A DNA stretch of 64,000 nt from Acanthornis magna (Eukaryota > Chordata > Aves > Passeriformes > Acanthizidae), in contig JAWUZG010000028.1 in the NCBI GenBank assembly GCA_036785705.1, positions 1,736,001 to 1,800,000 on the forward strand, in the 5' to 3' direction. The position numbers and the translations under genes are program-made. A model generated the notes under the pieces. That model ran no database searches. It was not told where the DNA came from and was given only the letters and a program-made list of their open reading frames with translations. Shown in pieces: positions 38,255-49,681 of this stretch. How positions within the stretch are numbered: position 1 is the stretch's first letter; each line of letters starts with the position of its first letter.

Positions 38255-39327
38255 GCAGGGATGGGGAGCAGAATAAAGCCCCCATAATCCGAGGTGAAAG
38301 GGTCAGTGACGTGCCACACCTCCCAGACACACGCAGGGCTACGGGGCTGGATGGGATCCACCCGAGGGTACTGTGGGAGTGCCAGAAGAGCTCACTGGCA
38401 CAATTCCCATCATTTACCAGCAATCCTGGCTGACTGGACACGGCCCAGTTCACTGGAGGCCAGCAGATGTGGTGCCCATCTACAAAAGAGGTCAATGGTG
38501 TGATGCTCAACAAGGCCAAGTGCTGGGTCCTGCCTTTGGGTCACAACAACCCCAGGCAGTGCCACAGGCTGGGGTCACAGTGGCTGGAAAGAGACCCTGC
38601 AGGAAAGGAGCTGGGGGTGCTGGTCAGCAGCAGCTGGACATGAGCCAGCTGTGCCCAGGTGGCCAGGAAGGTCAAAGGCATCCTGGGCTGTGTCAGCAAT
38701 AGTGTGAGCAGCAGGACCAGGGCAGGGATTGTCCCTCTGCACTGAGCGCTGGCGAGGCTGCACCTCAAACCCTGTGTTCAGTTCCCTCACGAAAAGAAAA
38801 ACACTGAGGTGCTGGATGATGTCCAGAGAAGGGCAACTGAGCTGGGGAAGGGTCTGGAGCTCCAGTCTCATGTTGAGCAACTGAGGGAGCTGGGAGTGTT
38901 TAGCCTGGAAAAAAGGAGGTTCAGGAGAGACCTTTTCACTCTCCACTGCCACCTGGAAGGAGGATGCAGCGAGGTGGGGGTTGGTCTCTTTTCCCAAGGA
39001 GCAATTGATAAGACAAGGGGAAATGGCCTCAAGTTGTGCAGGGGAGGTTTAGATTGGATTCTAAGAGCAATTCCTTCACAGAAAGAGCTGTCAAGCACTG
39101 GAACAGGCTGCCCATGGCATGGTGGTGGACTCACCATCCCTGGAAGTTTTTAAAAGGTGTGTAGGGGTGGCACTGAGGGACATGGTTTAGTGGTGGGCTT
39201 GGTAGCGCTGGGTTAATGTTTGGACTCAGTGATCTTAAAATCATAGAATTGTTTGGGTTGGAAGGGACCTTAAAGACCTTAAGGGTCTTTTCCAACCGAG
39301 TGGTTCTGTGATTCTATGACTCTACTT
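38255..39327 (+). mobile_element. CR1 LINE, long copy with internal deletion
   Basis: The 5' part encodes diverged reverse-transcriptase sequence (GLDGIHP-like at about 38345, then LTGHGPVHW and PIYKRG to about 38490). It then jumps to the start of the 3' region (AACAAGGCCAAGTGCTGGGT), so the catalytic RT core, estimated at several hundred bases, is deleted. From 38505 on it follows the CR1 3' region: GATGTCCAGAGAAGGGCAAC, CCTGGAAAAAAGGAGGTTCA, GGAACAGGCTGCCCATGG, CAACCGAGTGGTTCTGTGAT, ending in TTCTATGACTCTAC. A short inverted CR1 tail interrupts it near 39237. The frames are broken and it is not coding. Confidence 0.9.
39237..39283 (-). mobile_element. Inverted CR1 tail inside another CR1 tail
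   Basis: AAAATCATAGAATTGTTTGG, then GTTGGAAGGGACCTTAAAGA, is the reverse complement of a CR1 terminus. It lies directly before the host element's own terminus (GGTCTTTTCCAACC...GATTCTATGA). Together they make an imperfect inverted repeat of about 85-90 bp around 39283, able to fold into a hairpin. Confidence 0.85.
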
Positions 39328-40629
39328 AGAGCAGGATGTGTTTCACTTTGGGGTGAGGGGACAGGAACTGTGCTATCGATGACAGAGGAACACAGAACAC
39401 AGCATTTAACCACATGATAAAGACTGACGCCATAGAAAAATATTTTTATTAATGACTTGCTAACATTTTAGTTCCTGATCAGCATTTAAACATGTAAATA
39501 AAGAGCTTGATTCATAGGAACATTTCATAGCAGTAGATCTAGCAACTCTCAAAAAAATTGCTTTAAGAAAAAATAAAAGCTTATTTGGGAGTCTTATGTT
39601 AGACTGCTTTCCTGACAACCATGAATTGATTTTTTTATGATTGATAAGAATTTTGTATTTATAAATTCCTCTCCAAGATGTGTTTGTTTTCCCACAGACA
39701 GCACCAGCTGTGTGAGCAGGTGTTTGCAGGGGCAGGCATAGGCACCTAATGTCAATCCTTGGTGTGAGCCTGCCCTCATCCTCCCAAAACTCTGAGGTCC
39801 TGGGACATTTTGATCACTTAATCTTTCAGCAGCCTGAATCCACTAGATTTTTGCAACAGGAGGGGGAAGGTTGCCAAAGATGGGCTGGGGGTCAGGGGCA
39901 GCTGCACCCAGGCTGGCAGGGAGGTGAGACCCCAGGGACGCCTTTGTCCCACCCACCCTGCTCCCTGCTGGAAGGTGACCTGGGTGGGCCCTGGGGTAGA
40001 TTGGGCAGTCTCACACCCCTTTGAGTCCTTGGTTTCAGCTCCTGCTCCCAACTGAAACCTCAGCCTCTCTCTGCTCAGTTGGCCAACGTGGTACCGTCAC
40101 TTAGACCGTCCCTATTCAATAGCAAGAGTTGCCTCCTTGGATCTGCATTAAAAATGAGATTCAGATTTGTTTAAAGACTGCCAGCTGTGTTTTAAGGAAG
40201 CAGGAGCAGTTGGAAACAAGGAAGAAGCCATTTCAGTAGCCAGCTCAGTCACCACACAGCATCAGCATCAGCTCTGCAAACTGCTGCTGTGCCCTGGACC
40301 ACTTCTTCAAAATCCTGAGTGATGGCATTCTTCATCTCATGCCCTCTAACTGAACTGTTCAATTTCTGAAATGAAGACAGGAGTGAGAAAAATAAAGCTT
40401 GTATCAAAGCATCAAGGCTTCAGTTTGTTGTAAATTAGCATCTTTCTATTAGCTGATGGCATTGGAAGCAAGCTGTGGAAATCCTTTTTTTTTTTGACAA
40501 AAGATGCCATAAAAGTGTGATGTGTGATTTTGTACTGCCAATTATTGTAAAAGCAAAATGCAACACTTTGTGCTGGAGCCACTGCTTAATGCTGTTCTCT
40601 TTTTCCTTTTTTTTTTCCCTTCAAATCAG

Positions 40630-40750
40630 ATATTTATCTTTGAGAATAACATCTATTACTGTGCCCATGTGGGGAAACAAGCCATCCGAGTGGTCTCCAC
40701 AGGAAAGGAAGGTGTTATTTTCAATGGGCTCAGCGACTGGCTGTATGAAG
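40630..40750 (+). CDS. DPP6: DPP6 internal exon (121 bp), third of three in window
   Basis: Forty codons plus one base, beginning [18 protein letters not shown] and ending NGLSDWLYE. The acceptor is a long pyrimidine run followed by CAAATCAG, with a possible branch point in GCTTAATG. The donor is GAAG|GTAGGA, so the exon ends in phase 1. This is beta-propeller sequence next to the family motif Asp-Trp-x-Tyr-Glu-Glu-Glu. In DPP4 the second and third Glu of that motif (Glu205/Glu206) hold the substrate N-terminus; DPP6 has no peptidase activity. The splice site falls right after the first Glu, with one G of the next Glu codon on this side, so the motif is assembled across an intron of at least 23 kb. 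Phe in GVIFNG is Tyr in mammals as I recall it. The next exon (expected to start EEIL..HIAHWW) was not found before 64000. Confidence 0.97.
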
Positions 40751-41453
40751 GTAGGACACGGCATTTAGGGCAGCAATTATGAGTTGAAGTTACACTCTAG
40801 AATTACAGAACTTGCTGGAATTAGACAATCCAGCACTGCCTTTCTGGGCACTGCTGGACCACGGAGCTGAAAATCTGCTGTTCGAAGAGTTGCCTGATGT
40901 GCTGGACTGGAAATAATGTGAAATGATGTAAGAATTCTGTTTTCGGGCTGTTTTCTTTCCCTTAGTCCAAAGGTAATAAATCACTGGGCTTTAATGAACA
41001 GAACTGCTTCATTATTTAATGGCACCTGCAATCACTCATAGATGTGCCAGTTTTCAAATCACAGAAAAGGGCAGAAATGGGGAGGGAAAGGGGTTTCATT
41101 TTAAAGGAAAAAGCGAGGAAACAATTTTACTTGATTAGCTGTTTTCCACAGAACTAGGTGGGCCTTGGAAGCTGCCCAGATCTTGCCACCTAAAAAGATT
41201 TCTAAAAGCAGACCCCAGTAATTGGCTTCTTTCCCGTGAAAATGGGCCTGGCAGGGTGGAGGGTCATCTCTGGAGCGCTGCTTTACTTTGATCCTTTCAG
41301 CTGGAAAATGGCCATTGAGGAGCCTGTGAGCAGCTGCTTGGAAAGTGATCTCAGCAGCTCCTTAGCTTAGGGAAGGAGCCCCACCACCCCCAGTTCTTTT
41401 GGGGATTGGTGTAGGCTTTTAAGCCAATATATCAGAATAAAAATTTTAATAAG

Positions 41454-41512
41454 CACACACACACACACACATACACACGTATATATACATATATATACAT
41501 ATACGTACATAC

Positions 41513-41557
<45 letters not shown>
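41454..41557. repeat. Compound CA / TATACA / TACA / TA array
   Basis: Runs CA (about 9 units), then mixed TATACA, then TACA (about 5 units), then TA (about 16 units). The changes of unit suggest stepwise growth by slippage from one seed. It is likely to be variable in length. Confidence 0.95.
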
Positions 41558-41560
<3 letters not shown>

Positions 41561-44500
41561 GGCACACAACATGCATCCCTCTCTCTGTTGCTGACTGATT
41601 GACTGATGCTGCTGCCACCAGTCCTTCCTTTGGGACCTGGCAGTGTCTCTTTCCTGTGACACAGCTTCCCTCTAAAGTCACGCTTTCTCCTACAGGTCCC
41701 AGCACAGTCCCAAGGTTTTTTTACCTCTACACAGAGAAAGTTTCCAGATAAATCTATTAACTGTGTCCTGTTGGCTGCTCCCAGTTTTCTTGAGGCTTAA
41801 TAGAACAAAATGGGTTGCAAAATGCCATTAACAGATAATTGGTGTAAAAATAGGGATCGCTACTTAAATTATTCTATATTATAGCTAGACTGGGGTTTTT
41901 GGACTCAAAAATGAGGGAATTAAAAAAGTTTGCCCCTCCAAAAGAAGATGATCCCATAAATCGGTATACAAACTCATCAAATACATCAGTGGAAAAATCT
42001 GATAGGGGTTTATTATTTTTGATATTTAAATACGTGTTTCTACTGTAATACAGCATACATGCAAGTAAATGTCCTCATTGTGCTATGAAGCACTTTGTAA
42101 TGAGACAAGCGGCTAAGAAGTTACAAAATGCTAATTTTCTTTCATTTTATTTATTCATTTGCTGATGAAGTTGTGGGCAGGCCTGTTTGTAGGTCAAATG
42201 TGCCTACCACTACTGCCCATATTTTGCTGATAAACATCCTTTAGTACATAAGGTCTCTCACAGAGTCTCACACAGCACCACGCTGAGAGGAGTTTGTCAA
42301 GCCAGTGAACTCAGAGCACCCCAGCAAGCCCAGGATGACACTTGTTTTGCTGACACATATTTTTATTCAATTACAGGATTGCTCAGGCAATTTCTTGGCT
42401 GACATTGACTTTCAGGTTTGCCCTCTATAATGAATTTGCTTGTTAACTTTATGTTAATGTACTAGGGTAAGGAATGAATGTGTGGTCGAGGACAGTCTGG
42501 TTATCCCAAGCTGTGTTCTGTAATATGCGAGACATGAGGCAGATGAGGACCACTGAACCTGCTGCTCACTGGGAGTGTGCTTGGAAAAAATTAGGATTTG
42601 GAAATATCACTTTGTGTTCTAATACGGTTTATATTGAACTAAATAATTCTCTTATTTCGCAAGCAAGGTGTAGACGGTCCCACAGGAATACCTGATTTAA
42701 ATGCTCCCAAGTAACTGGAGACCAAAATCAAACCCAGAGCTGAACTGCGTGAGCTGAGCTCCTTCTCTTGTCATCACTTTTGCAATCCTCATGGAGGTAA
42801 ACGTGGGACTGGGGTCAGAACTGAGGACTTGTGCCTGGAGCTTGAGGAAGCTGTGGGCCGTGGTGTTGGATGGGTCTGTGGTGTTCAGACTCCAGGTGTC
42901 CACATGCATGGATGGATGGAGCAGCGTCCAGAAGAAGTTGGATATTGCATGGGGGTAAAGGGATGAGGACAGCTGAGAGATGAGCGACACCTCCCCAGTG
43001 GAGCCCAAGGGAGTCCAGGTGTTGTTGCCAGTGATGCTGAAGGTTTAACCTGGGATACTCTGCCAAGACTCTATCAGCAGAACTTTTGTTTTCCTGTAGT
43101 CTCTCCTTTTCTTGGATGTCACCTCTTCAGCGGGATAAACTTGGACAACACTTTAAATCCAAACCTACCTGACTGGAGATGCTTGAAAACTTGGCAAAGA
43201 CTGAAATGTACCACCTCAAGACCATTTTTCCTCCTCGTCCGTTCCCGCTGCGGTTTGTAGCCATGCCTTCCCCACCTCCCCAGCCGAGCTGGGTGGGATG
43301 CTCAGGCCTGCGTTTGTTTGCTCTGCTGCCGCCTCAGCGAGCCACGGGGATGAACACTGAGCATATGCAGAAATCTCCTTCCATCTGTGCAGCCAGCTCC
43401 AGCAGATAGTCTGCAAAGGAGCTGCGAGAATCAGGATCACAGAGAGTTCAGCACACTCCTCTTCCCTCCCATGCTCTTTTTGTTGCCGAAGTTGTGTGAC
43501 CCCTGGCAGAGCCTCCTCGCAGCGCCCGCTGCCTTGCTGTGACAGCTCACAACCTGCTTCTCACTTTCCCTAAATGCAACACAGAAAGTAAAACTCGATG
43601 TTTCCTATTTGAGGAACATGGCTTTTAACGACTTTTATCAGCGTAGCAAGAGCACATCAACAACAATTTTGCCTTTCTGAGAGCTGATGCACAGGGAGCT
43701 CTGCAGATGGCAACCCAGCAGTGCCACCCTTTGGGGCAACTCCTGACACTTTGCATGGATGGCATTTCCATGGAGGGGACACTTTTCTTCATAATGGCAT
43801 TGCTTTTGTCACAGCAGAATGGATGCACTGTACTATTAATCACTGGTTTTTCCTAAGTCCAGAAGCACAGGAGATCTAGAGTAAATTTGACAGGCATTTT
43901 GCCCTGGAAAAATGCAGAAGTTCATTTCGATTCAAGTTAAGCTCTGCTTTTGCAAATCTGCCAAAGGAGAAAAAATTTCTTCGAGGTATTTATGCTGAAC
44001 TGTAGACTTTCGATAATATAGTGAAAAACATTTCAAATCAATCAGAGCTTAATCTACTTAGTGCATTTAGCTGGAAGGTTATAGATTGATACATAGATTA
44101 CTGTAACATGAAAGCATAGATTAAACATGGGGTTTATTACTAAAATAAGCATTGACAATGTTTTCATAGTCTGACTTAACATTTTCAGAGTTGTGCTGAT
44201 AGATGCTTGTACTAAAATCGAGTGATATCCTATAAAAGAGAGTTTAAAGTTCTGCAGCTGAAATCAGCTCCACATTTAAATGCATAGCAGCAGCAAAGAG
44301 TGGCTTTTATTTCAGTTTGCTGTACGATCATTGCTGGTTTGAGAATATGTTTTTGCAACGATAGGTCTTACAGATAATTTTAAAGCGAATGCTGCTATAG
44401 AAAAAAAGGGCTTCCAAAGCAGTAGGATAAGAGTATTTATATGATCTGTATACAAGTAGAAATTTCTTAAAAATAATGTACATTTAAATAGCAAATTACA

Positions 44501-45656
44501 GGTAAAATTCATCTCATTTAAACACTTTTTTAGAGCCTTAATTAGAGAAATTAATTCTGTCATGGTGTAATTATCCTAATTTGCCACCAAGCACTTGGAG
44601 AGGCTGTTCAGATGTTGTGAGAAAGGGTGGCAGCAAGGTACTCTGATGGAGGTCACCTCTGTGATTCTAAGTGACAAAGAGAAGGCTGAGGTGTCCCTGT
44701 GCTGCCGTTTGGAAGTTTGTTGATTTGGGGGTTGTGTGATGCTGACTCCTGGGGATTGGGGCAGGAGGACTTCCCTCCATAGTGGCACATTGCTGCCAGA
44801 GCAGGAATTCCCCAGCAGGATAATTCCTTTAGCAGGACCGGGACCTTCTCTGGGCTGCACTGCTGTAAACTCCTGGTGTGGTCTCCTTGGGGCAAGTCTG
44901 TGTTCAAGATAAACATGGATAACTTCTGGAGTTCTGCTCTGAGTGCCAGCTTGGAAATCATGGGGGAGCAGCGTGTGACACAGGGGTGTGTGCTCCTGTC
45001 ACTGGTGGGAGGACAAGGAAGGATTTTCACCTCTAGATGATCCCATGCCACGCATGAAGTGCAAAACTGGGTGTGAAAATTGCTGCACGTGTCCTCAGAT
45101 GTTAAAACTAGAAACTAGAAAAACATAAAAACTATTTTGCAGCTTTGTCTGTGGGACATATTTTTGGGAATTAGGGATTTGGTAAGACCTAAATGGGAGT
45201 TAAAAAGTAAGAATTGCATGTGAGTTACTCCCTTATCTCATGTCACTGTCAGAGGATCAGAGGTTGTCTCTAAATTTGGAAGTCTCTAAATCTCAAGATC
45301 ATCTCAAAGTGAGAATCCCCATTCCAGACTTTGTCCTGAAACCAGAGTGGTGACTCCTCATCTGGATCTCTCCTCATCCTCACGTCAGAGGCAGCCAAGC
45401 CCCAGCCCCAGCTCCCACAACACACATTTAAATCTCTTGTGTAGTGTGAGCTTTACACAGCCATCCTTTAAAGCTGATACTCTGCTTTGCTGAGCTTACA
45501 GCACAGTGGTGTTGCTGTGGTTTTTTTTTTTGGCTAGGAACCAGGAGGAGGAGGGAGAAAAGGGCTCTTTTTCAGAGATGACTCCTATGCCTTATTTATC
45601 TTCATTTTGTCTGCCTCTTGTGTGATCAGCAGCAGATCCTCTTGTGTGACTTCGCA

Positions 45657-45670
45657 GTGACACCTGGTGG
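45657..45670 (-). promoter_or_regulatory. Weaker CTCF-like motif
   Basis: The + strand GTGACACCTGGTGG is the reverse complement of a 13/14 match to CCASYAGRKGGCRS; one core G is changed. It has the same orientation as the motif at 11011. The surroundings are not CpG-rich. Confidence 0.3.
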
Positions 45671-48600
45671 GAGAGGCCAGGATGTCATCGTCATTAAGAC
45701 AATGAAACTGCAGATTTTTTTGCTGCAAGATCTAGGAAAGGCTCCCAATTTCCCCTCACATATGTTTCCCTGAAACTCATTCTGAGCTTATGGGAACTAC
45801 ACATCCAAAGCCACTGGCTGATTCATGCTAATAGTGCTTCTGTTCCTTTTGTACACTTCATAAAGAGAGGAAGGAGAACACAGTAATAAAGAAAAATCTT
45901 TTCCATAATTTAATCAGCATCTCACAAAAAATATCAGAGGGTATATTTAGAACATGTATGACTGGTCTCGGAAGTGCAGCGCCTGGCAGGAGCTGCCAAA
46001 TCAAATATCAGTTATTTTGAGCAGTATCGTTTATGCCTATAGCATTTCAAGCAAGTGAAGCAGACATATTTCTTATGTTTAGAAATATTAATTCTGTTTC
46101 TCTGGAAGTGGTCTTAGTGCTGGGAAAACACTCAGTAAGTCTGCTGAAGCAGTGCCTTACCTGTTTCGTCTGGGTGCTCAATTTTTCATTGTATAACGTG
46201 AGAATGCTGAACTTCTGCTTGGAAACAGGAACTTTGATGGTCAAATTATACCCGAAATTGAAAAGGAACATTCATAATTAGGCTGAAAGCAAGTATGTCC
46301 CAAAGTTCCTGTTTAGTGCCACCAGAGAAGGAGGTGACATATCCTCATATTTCACAGGCAGGGCTAACCTTTGCCAGTAATTAGAAGCTCCAAAACCTGG
46401 TGGGGGAGAAGGAGATGAAGAATTAGACTGACTCATCACTGCATTTTTTAAGATACTCCAGATAAATAAATCTCTTGCCATGCAAAGGCCATTGCTGCAG
46501 ACAGTAAAAGAAACGAGCCTTAATGGGACTACAAATTTGGACAAGATATGTGAAGAATCATTGGGACAGAGAATACAGATTTTACTTGGTTTTTAACAAC
46601 TCTCACTTTTTCAATCACAAAGAAAATATTCCATGGACATGGGTAAATTTACAGCTCTACACAGCTGCTATGGGGAAAAGAAAATTTGGGAGACATTTTG
46701 AACTGGGAAATGGCACCAGATAGTGCCAGAAATGCAAGTCTAGAAACCATTAGTTTACCCTCAGGTATGTGCTGATGTTTTTCAGGGGTTTGGGGGGCAG
46801 CTGCATGGCATTTGTTCCCCTGTTTGTGTGCTTGCTCAGGTGAGGCAGCAAAAGCAGCATGGTGCTTCAGTGACATTGCCACCATAGTGAAACAGGAAGT
46901 TTTCCTCTGTTTTGCATTTCAGACATCATTCACTGTTTCCATGCAGTACCTGCAGCTGCTGTGCAGCACCTGGGACCATCCAAGTCCCAGTCAGACATTA
47001 TTTAGCTGCCTATTGAAGGTGACTATATTTTTGTTCACACTCATTTATACCAAATGTGCATAAAATCTGCCCAGTTTAGTCGCAGTCAAAGGACAAAGAG
47101 CAGCTCTTGACCCTCAGCTATCTGTTTGAAGTGGGTATTTCCACCATTCATAACTCTGTTGCAAGGAAGATGAACTAGATGCCACATTTTTTTGCCGTAT
47201 TCATGTCAAAGCAGAGGGAAAGAGAGTCTTAAATTTCACCAGATGATGTCATGAAAGGTTCTGTAGAAGTTCCCTCAGCTCCTTGCTTGGGCAGAGGCTC
47301 CCCTGTTCCAGAGAATCTCCCGGTACAGATTTCATCACCAGGAATAGGCTTCTGGCCCCTCTCACCTGGCAAAGGTCAGGGAAGATTGAACCATTTCCAT
47401 TGCACATTGCGAATGCCTGCCTAGAAATCAGCAAGTTCCCGAGAACTTTAAAATGTGCTGCTACCTGGACTGGCTTCAAAACCCAGCACCGCACCATGTG
47501 AAGCCCTGCCAGCTCCAGCCCAGCCTTTAACCTTCCCTTTCTGCAGAAGGTTGTTTGGAAGGAGGATGCCAGCCAAAATCAACACCTGTCATCCTCTAAT
47601 TTTTGGATCACCATCATTCAGGCTTCAGGATGGCTTTTGGAAGGAAAAGAGAATATTATTTACTGTGGTCAGTGATCTCCTTGGGACAGCGGAAGGAAGC
47701 CAGTGGTTCATCCTGATGTCTCTGTTCAGCCAGCAGCTGCCAGGACCTTAAGAGGTGTTCAGTGAGTGAAGATGTTTTTGTTTGCCCTGAAGCCCTGGGA
47801 GGTATCACAAAATAGGTATTGTATCACTAGAGTCAAATACTCCCAAAAAATGATGTATTTTGAGTTGTATAACAGAGCTATTGTAGTTTTCTGCTTGCAC
47901 ACGAGTTCTATTTCTCTGTACCAATTTTAATACAGTGGCCTTGGGTTAAATTGCCTATTGGAGAGCTGTGTCCTCATTTGCTGATTATGCTGGTATTTTT
48001 AATAACTAATTAGTGTACTAGGACTTTAAATATGGCAGAACAGACTTTGACCTATGCCACGCTAAGCTGAAGTCTAGAATAACTCCATGGAAGCCAATGG
48101 TGGTGCCCTGGATCTGCACCAGGGTGCTGAACGAGAGGGTCTTGCTGTAATATTTCTGCTTTATGTCTACTATAAGAGTTTCAGAGGAAATATCTTAAAC
48201 TGATATTATTCCCAGAAAATAAAGAATGGAATGTTAGAGATTATTTTTTAAATCCAGTCAAATTTAAAAGACATGCTTCTCATCCATAGAATAATTTCTG
48301 TGGTTTGATAGTATAAAACACAGAAAATGTGTTTTAGGTAATCAGGTTCACTGCGTGTAAAACAAAAATTCATCATTTCTGTGTTGGCAGAATTGAGCTT
48401 GGGGGCTGTGACACATATAAGAGTCTTCCAGGATGTAGAATGTTGTAAGAGATTAAAAGAATTTAATTAATTTGTACAAAAATGATGTACAGTATTATAG
48501 GGTGGAAATATAGCTGTTAGGGCATGTTTCCCAGGGATACTGTAGGGATCTCAGTCCTGGGGGATTTTTATGAGTGAATTAAACAGATTTTTGTCATGGG

Positions 48601-48935
48601 TTGTTGAGATAAACATCAATCCTATTTCAGTGCAAGGAGGGGATTAGCTGAGGTCTTTGGGCTTCTTCTAGATCTAAAATTTTATGATTTGATGTATAGC
48701 TTTGATGACTTTTTCTGATATCTTTGCAGTTAGACATTTTGGCTCTGAGATTACAAAGAATGCCTGTTTTTATACACAACAGGGTAAATACACATAAACT
48801 GCTTGCACAAGATGGGTGTAGGCAATGGAGGTCCCTATCATGATAAATTTATATGTGCCTCATTATTTCCCCGAGGAAAATTGGTAATTTTCTTCTTCTG
48901 AGGGTGCCCATGAAGTTTTATTTGAAAAACATGCT

Positions 48936-48954
48936 AGAAAGAAAGAAAGAAAGC
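48936..48954. repeat. GAAA tetranucleotide repeat
   Basis: AGAAAGAAAGAAAGAAAG, about four perfect units. Confidence 0.9.
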
Positions 48955-49622
48955 AAGCTTAATGTTTTTAAACTGCCACAATCAAGAAGTGATTACAGAA
49001 AGAACAAAGAAATTGAAAGATAGTCATAGAAATTTTATGTTAGTGTGTAATTCCATCAATTTGACCTAAAAAGTAATTTTCTGTAGTTTCTTCTCTCAGT
49101 ACAGCCTTGCTTGTGGAAATTCAGGGGCCAGTGCAAAAGCTACAGGCTGTTTAAATAGCTTTTCTATTTGTCTAACTGCTCCCTGGCCTGAATAAAGAGT
49201 ACCTGCCTTAAGAAATAAAAAAGCAAAAATGAATGTACTCTGTCCAAATTAGAACGAGTGAAAGCTGCATGAAAGGAATGAAAACTCTGCTGAGATGTGT
49301 GATTCTCACTAGAGAGTTGGCCTGTCCGTTGTTGTATAATAGCAGAGAAATCAAAAGAATATCCAAAATGATGACACAAGTCAGCTTATCATTTGTGTAC
49401 ATCAGCTTCCCTAATTTAAAGGGGGGAGGGGAAAACAAAGGACAAAGAACCAAATTGAAGCACAGTTTAAAATACACAACTCCAAATCATGATGCCATCT
49501 GGAAGCAATCAGAGGTCAGAGTGGGTCTGTGACTGGAAGAGCAGAGGAGTAATGACATGTGAAATGCAAAGGGTGAATCGCTGCTGAGGCCCCCACAGAG
49601 CTCAAGTCCATGGTTTCCTCCA

Positions 49623-49681
49623 GCAGAGGTTAATCTTTGTATGTGAAATAAGCAAGAGGTTAAATCTTTGTATGCGAAAAA
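49623..49681. repeat. Tandem duplication of about 29 bp
   Basis: AGAGGTTAATCTTTGTATGT, then GAAATAAGCA, is followed at once by AGAGGTTAAATCTTTGTATG, then CGAAAAA. The two copies differ by an inserted A and a few substitutions. Confidence 0.8.

Larger units (their letters stand above)
22830..40629 (+). other. DPP6: DPP6 intron of about 17.8 kb
   Basis: The intron is bounded by GTAAGA and AAATCAG, phase 0. It holds a CR1 tail (24171-24249), an AT dinucleotide array, a long CTTTT/CCTTT tract, an antisense CR1 endonuclease fragment (31235-31620), two antisense LTR-type elements (33860-34220, 34557-35144) and a long CR1 copy with an inverted tail insert (38255-39327). An AT-rich candidate enhancer lies at 32560-33120. 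I see nothing recognisable in 25.2-31.2 kb, 35.2-38.2 kb or 39.4-40.6 kb. Confidence 0.9.

Noticed and set aside
38294..39153. Multiple frames of 70-140 codons on both strands
   Set aside because: All lie in the decayed, internally deleted CR1 copy with broken frames.
7327..40750. Assignment to DPP10 or DPP4 instead of DPP6
   Set aside because: The segments [19 protein letters not shown] and [18 protein letters not shown] fit DPP6; DPP10 and DPP4 read differently at these positions.
44653..45051. 132-codon minus-strand frame
   Set aside because: No domain, no splice signals, proline/serine-rich; treated as chance.
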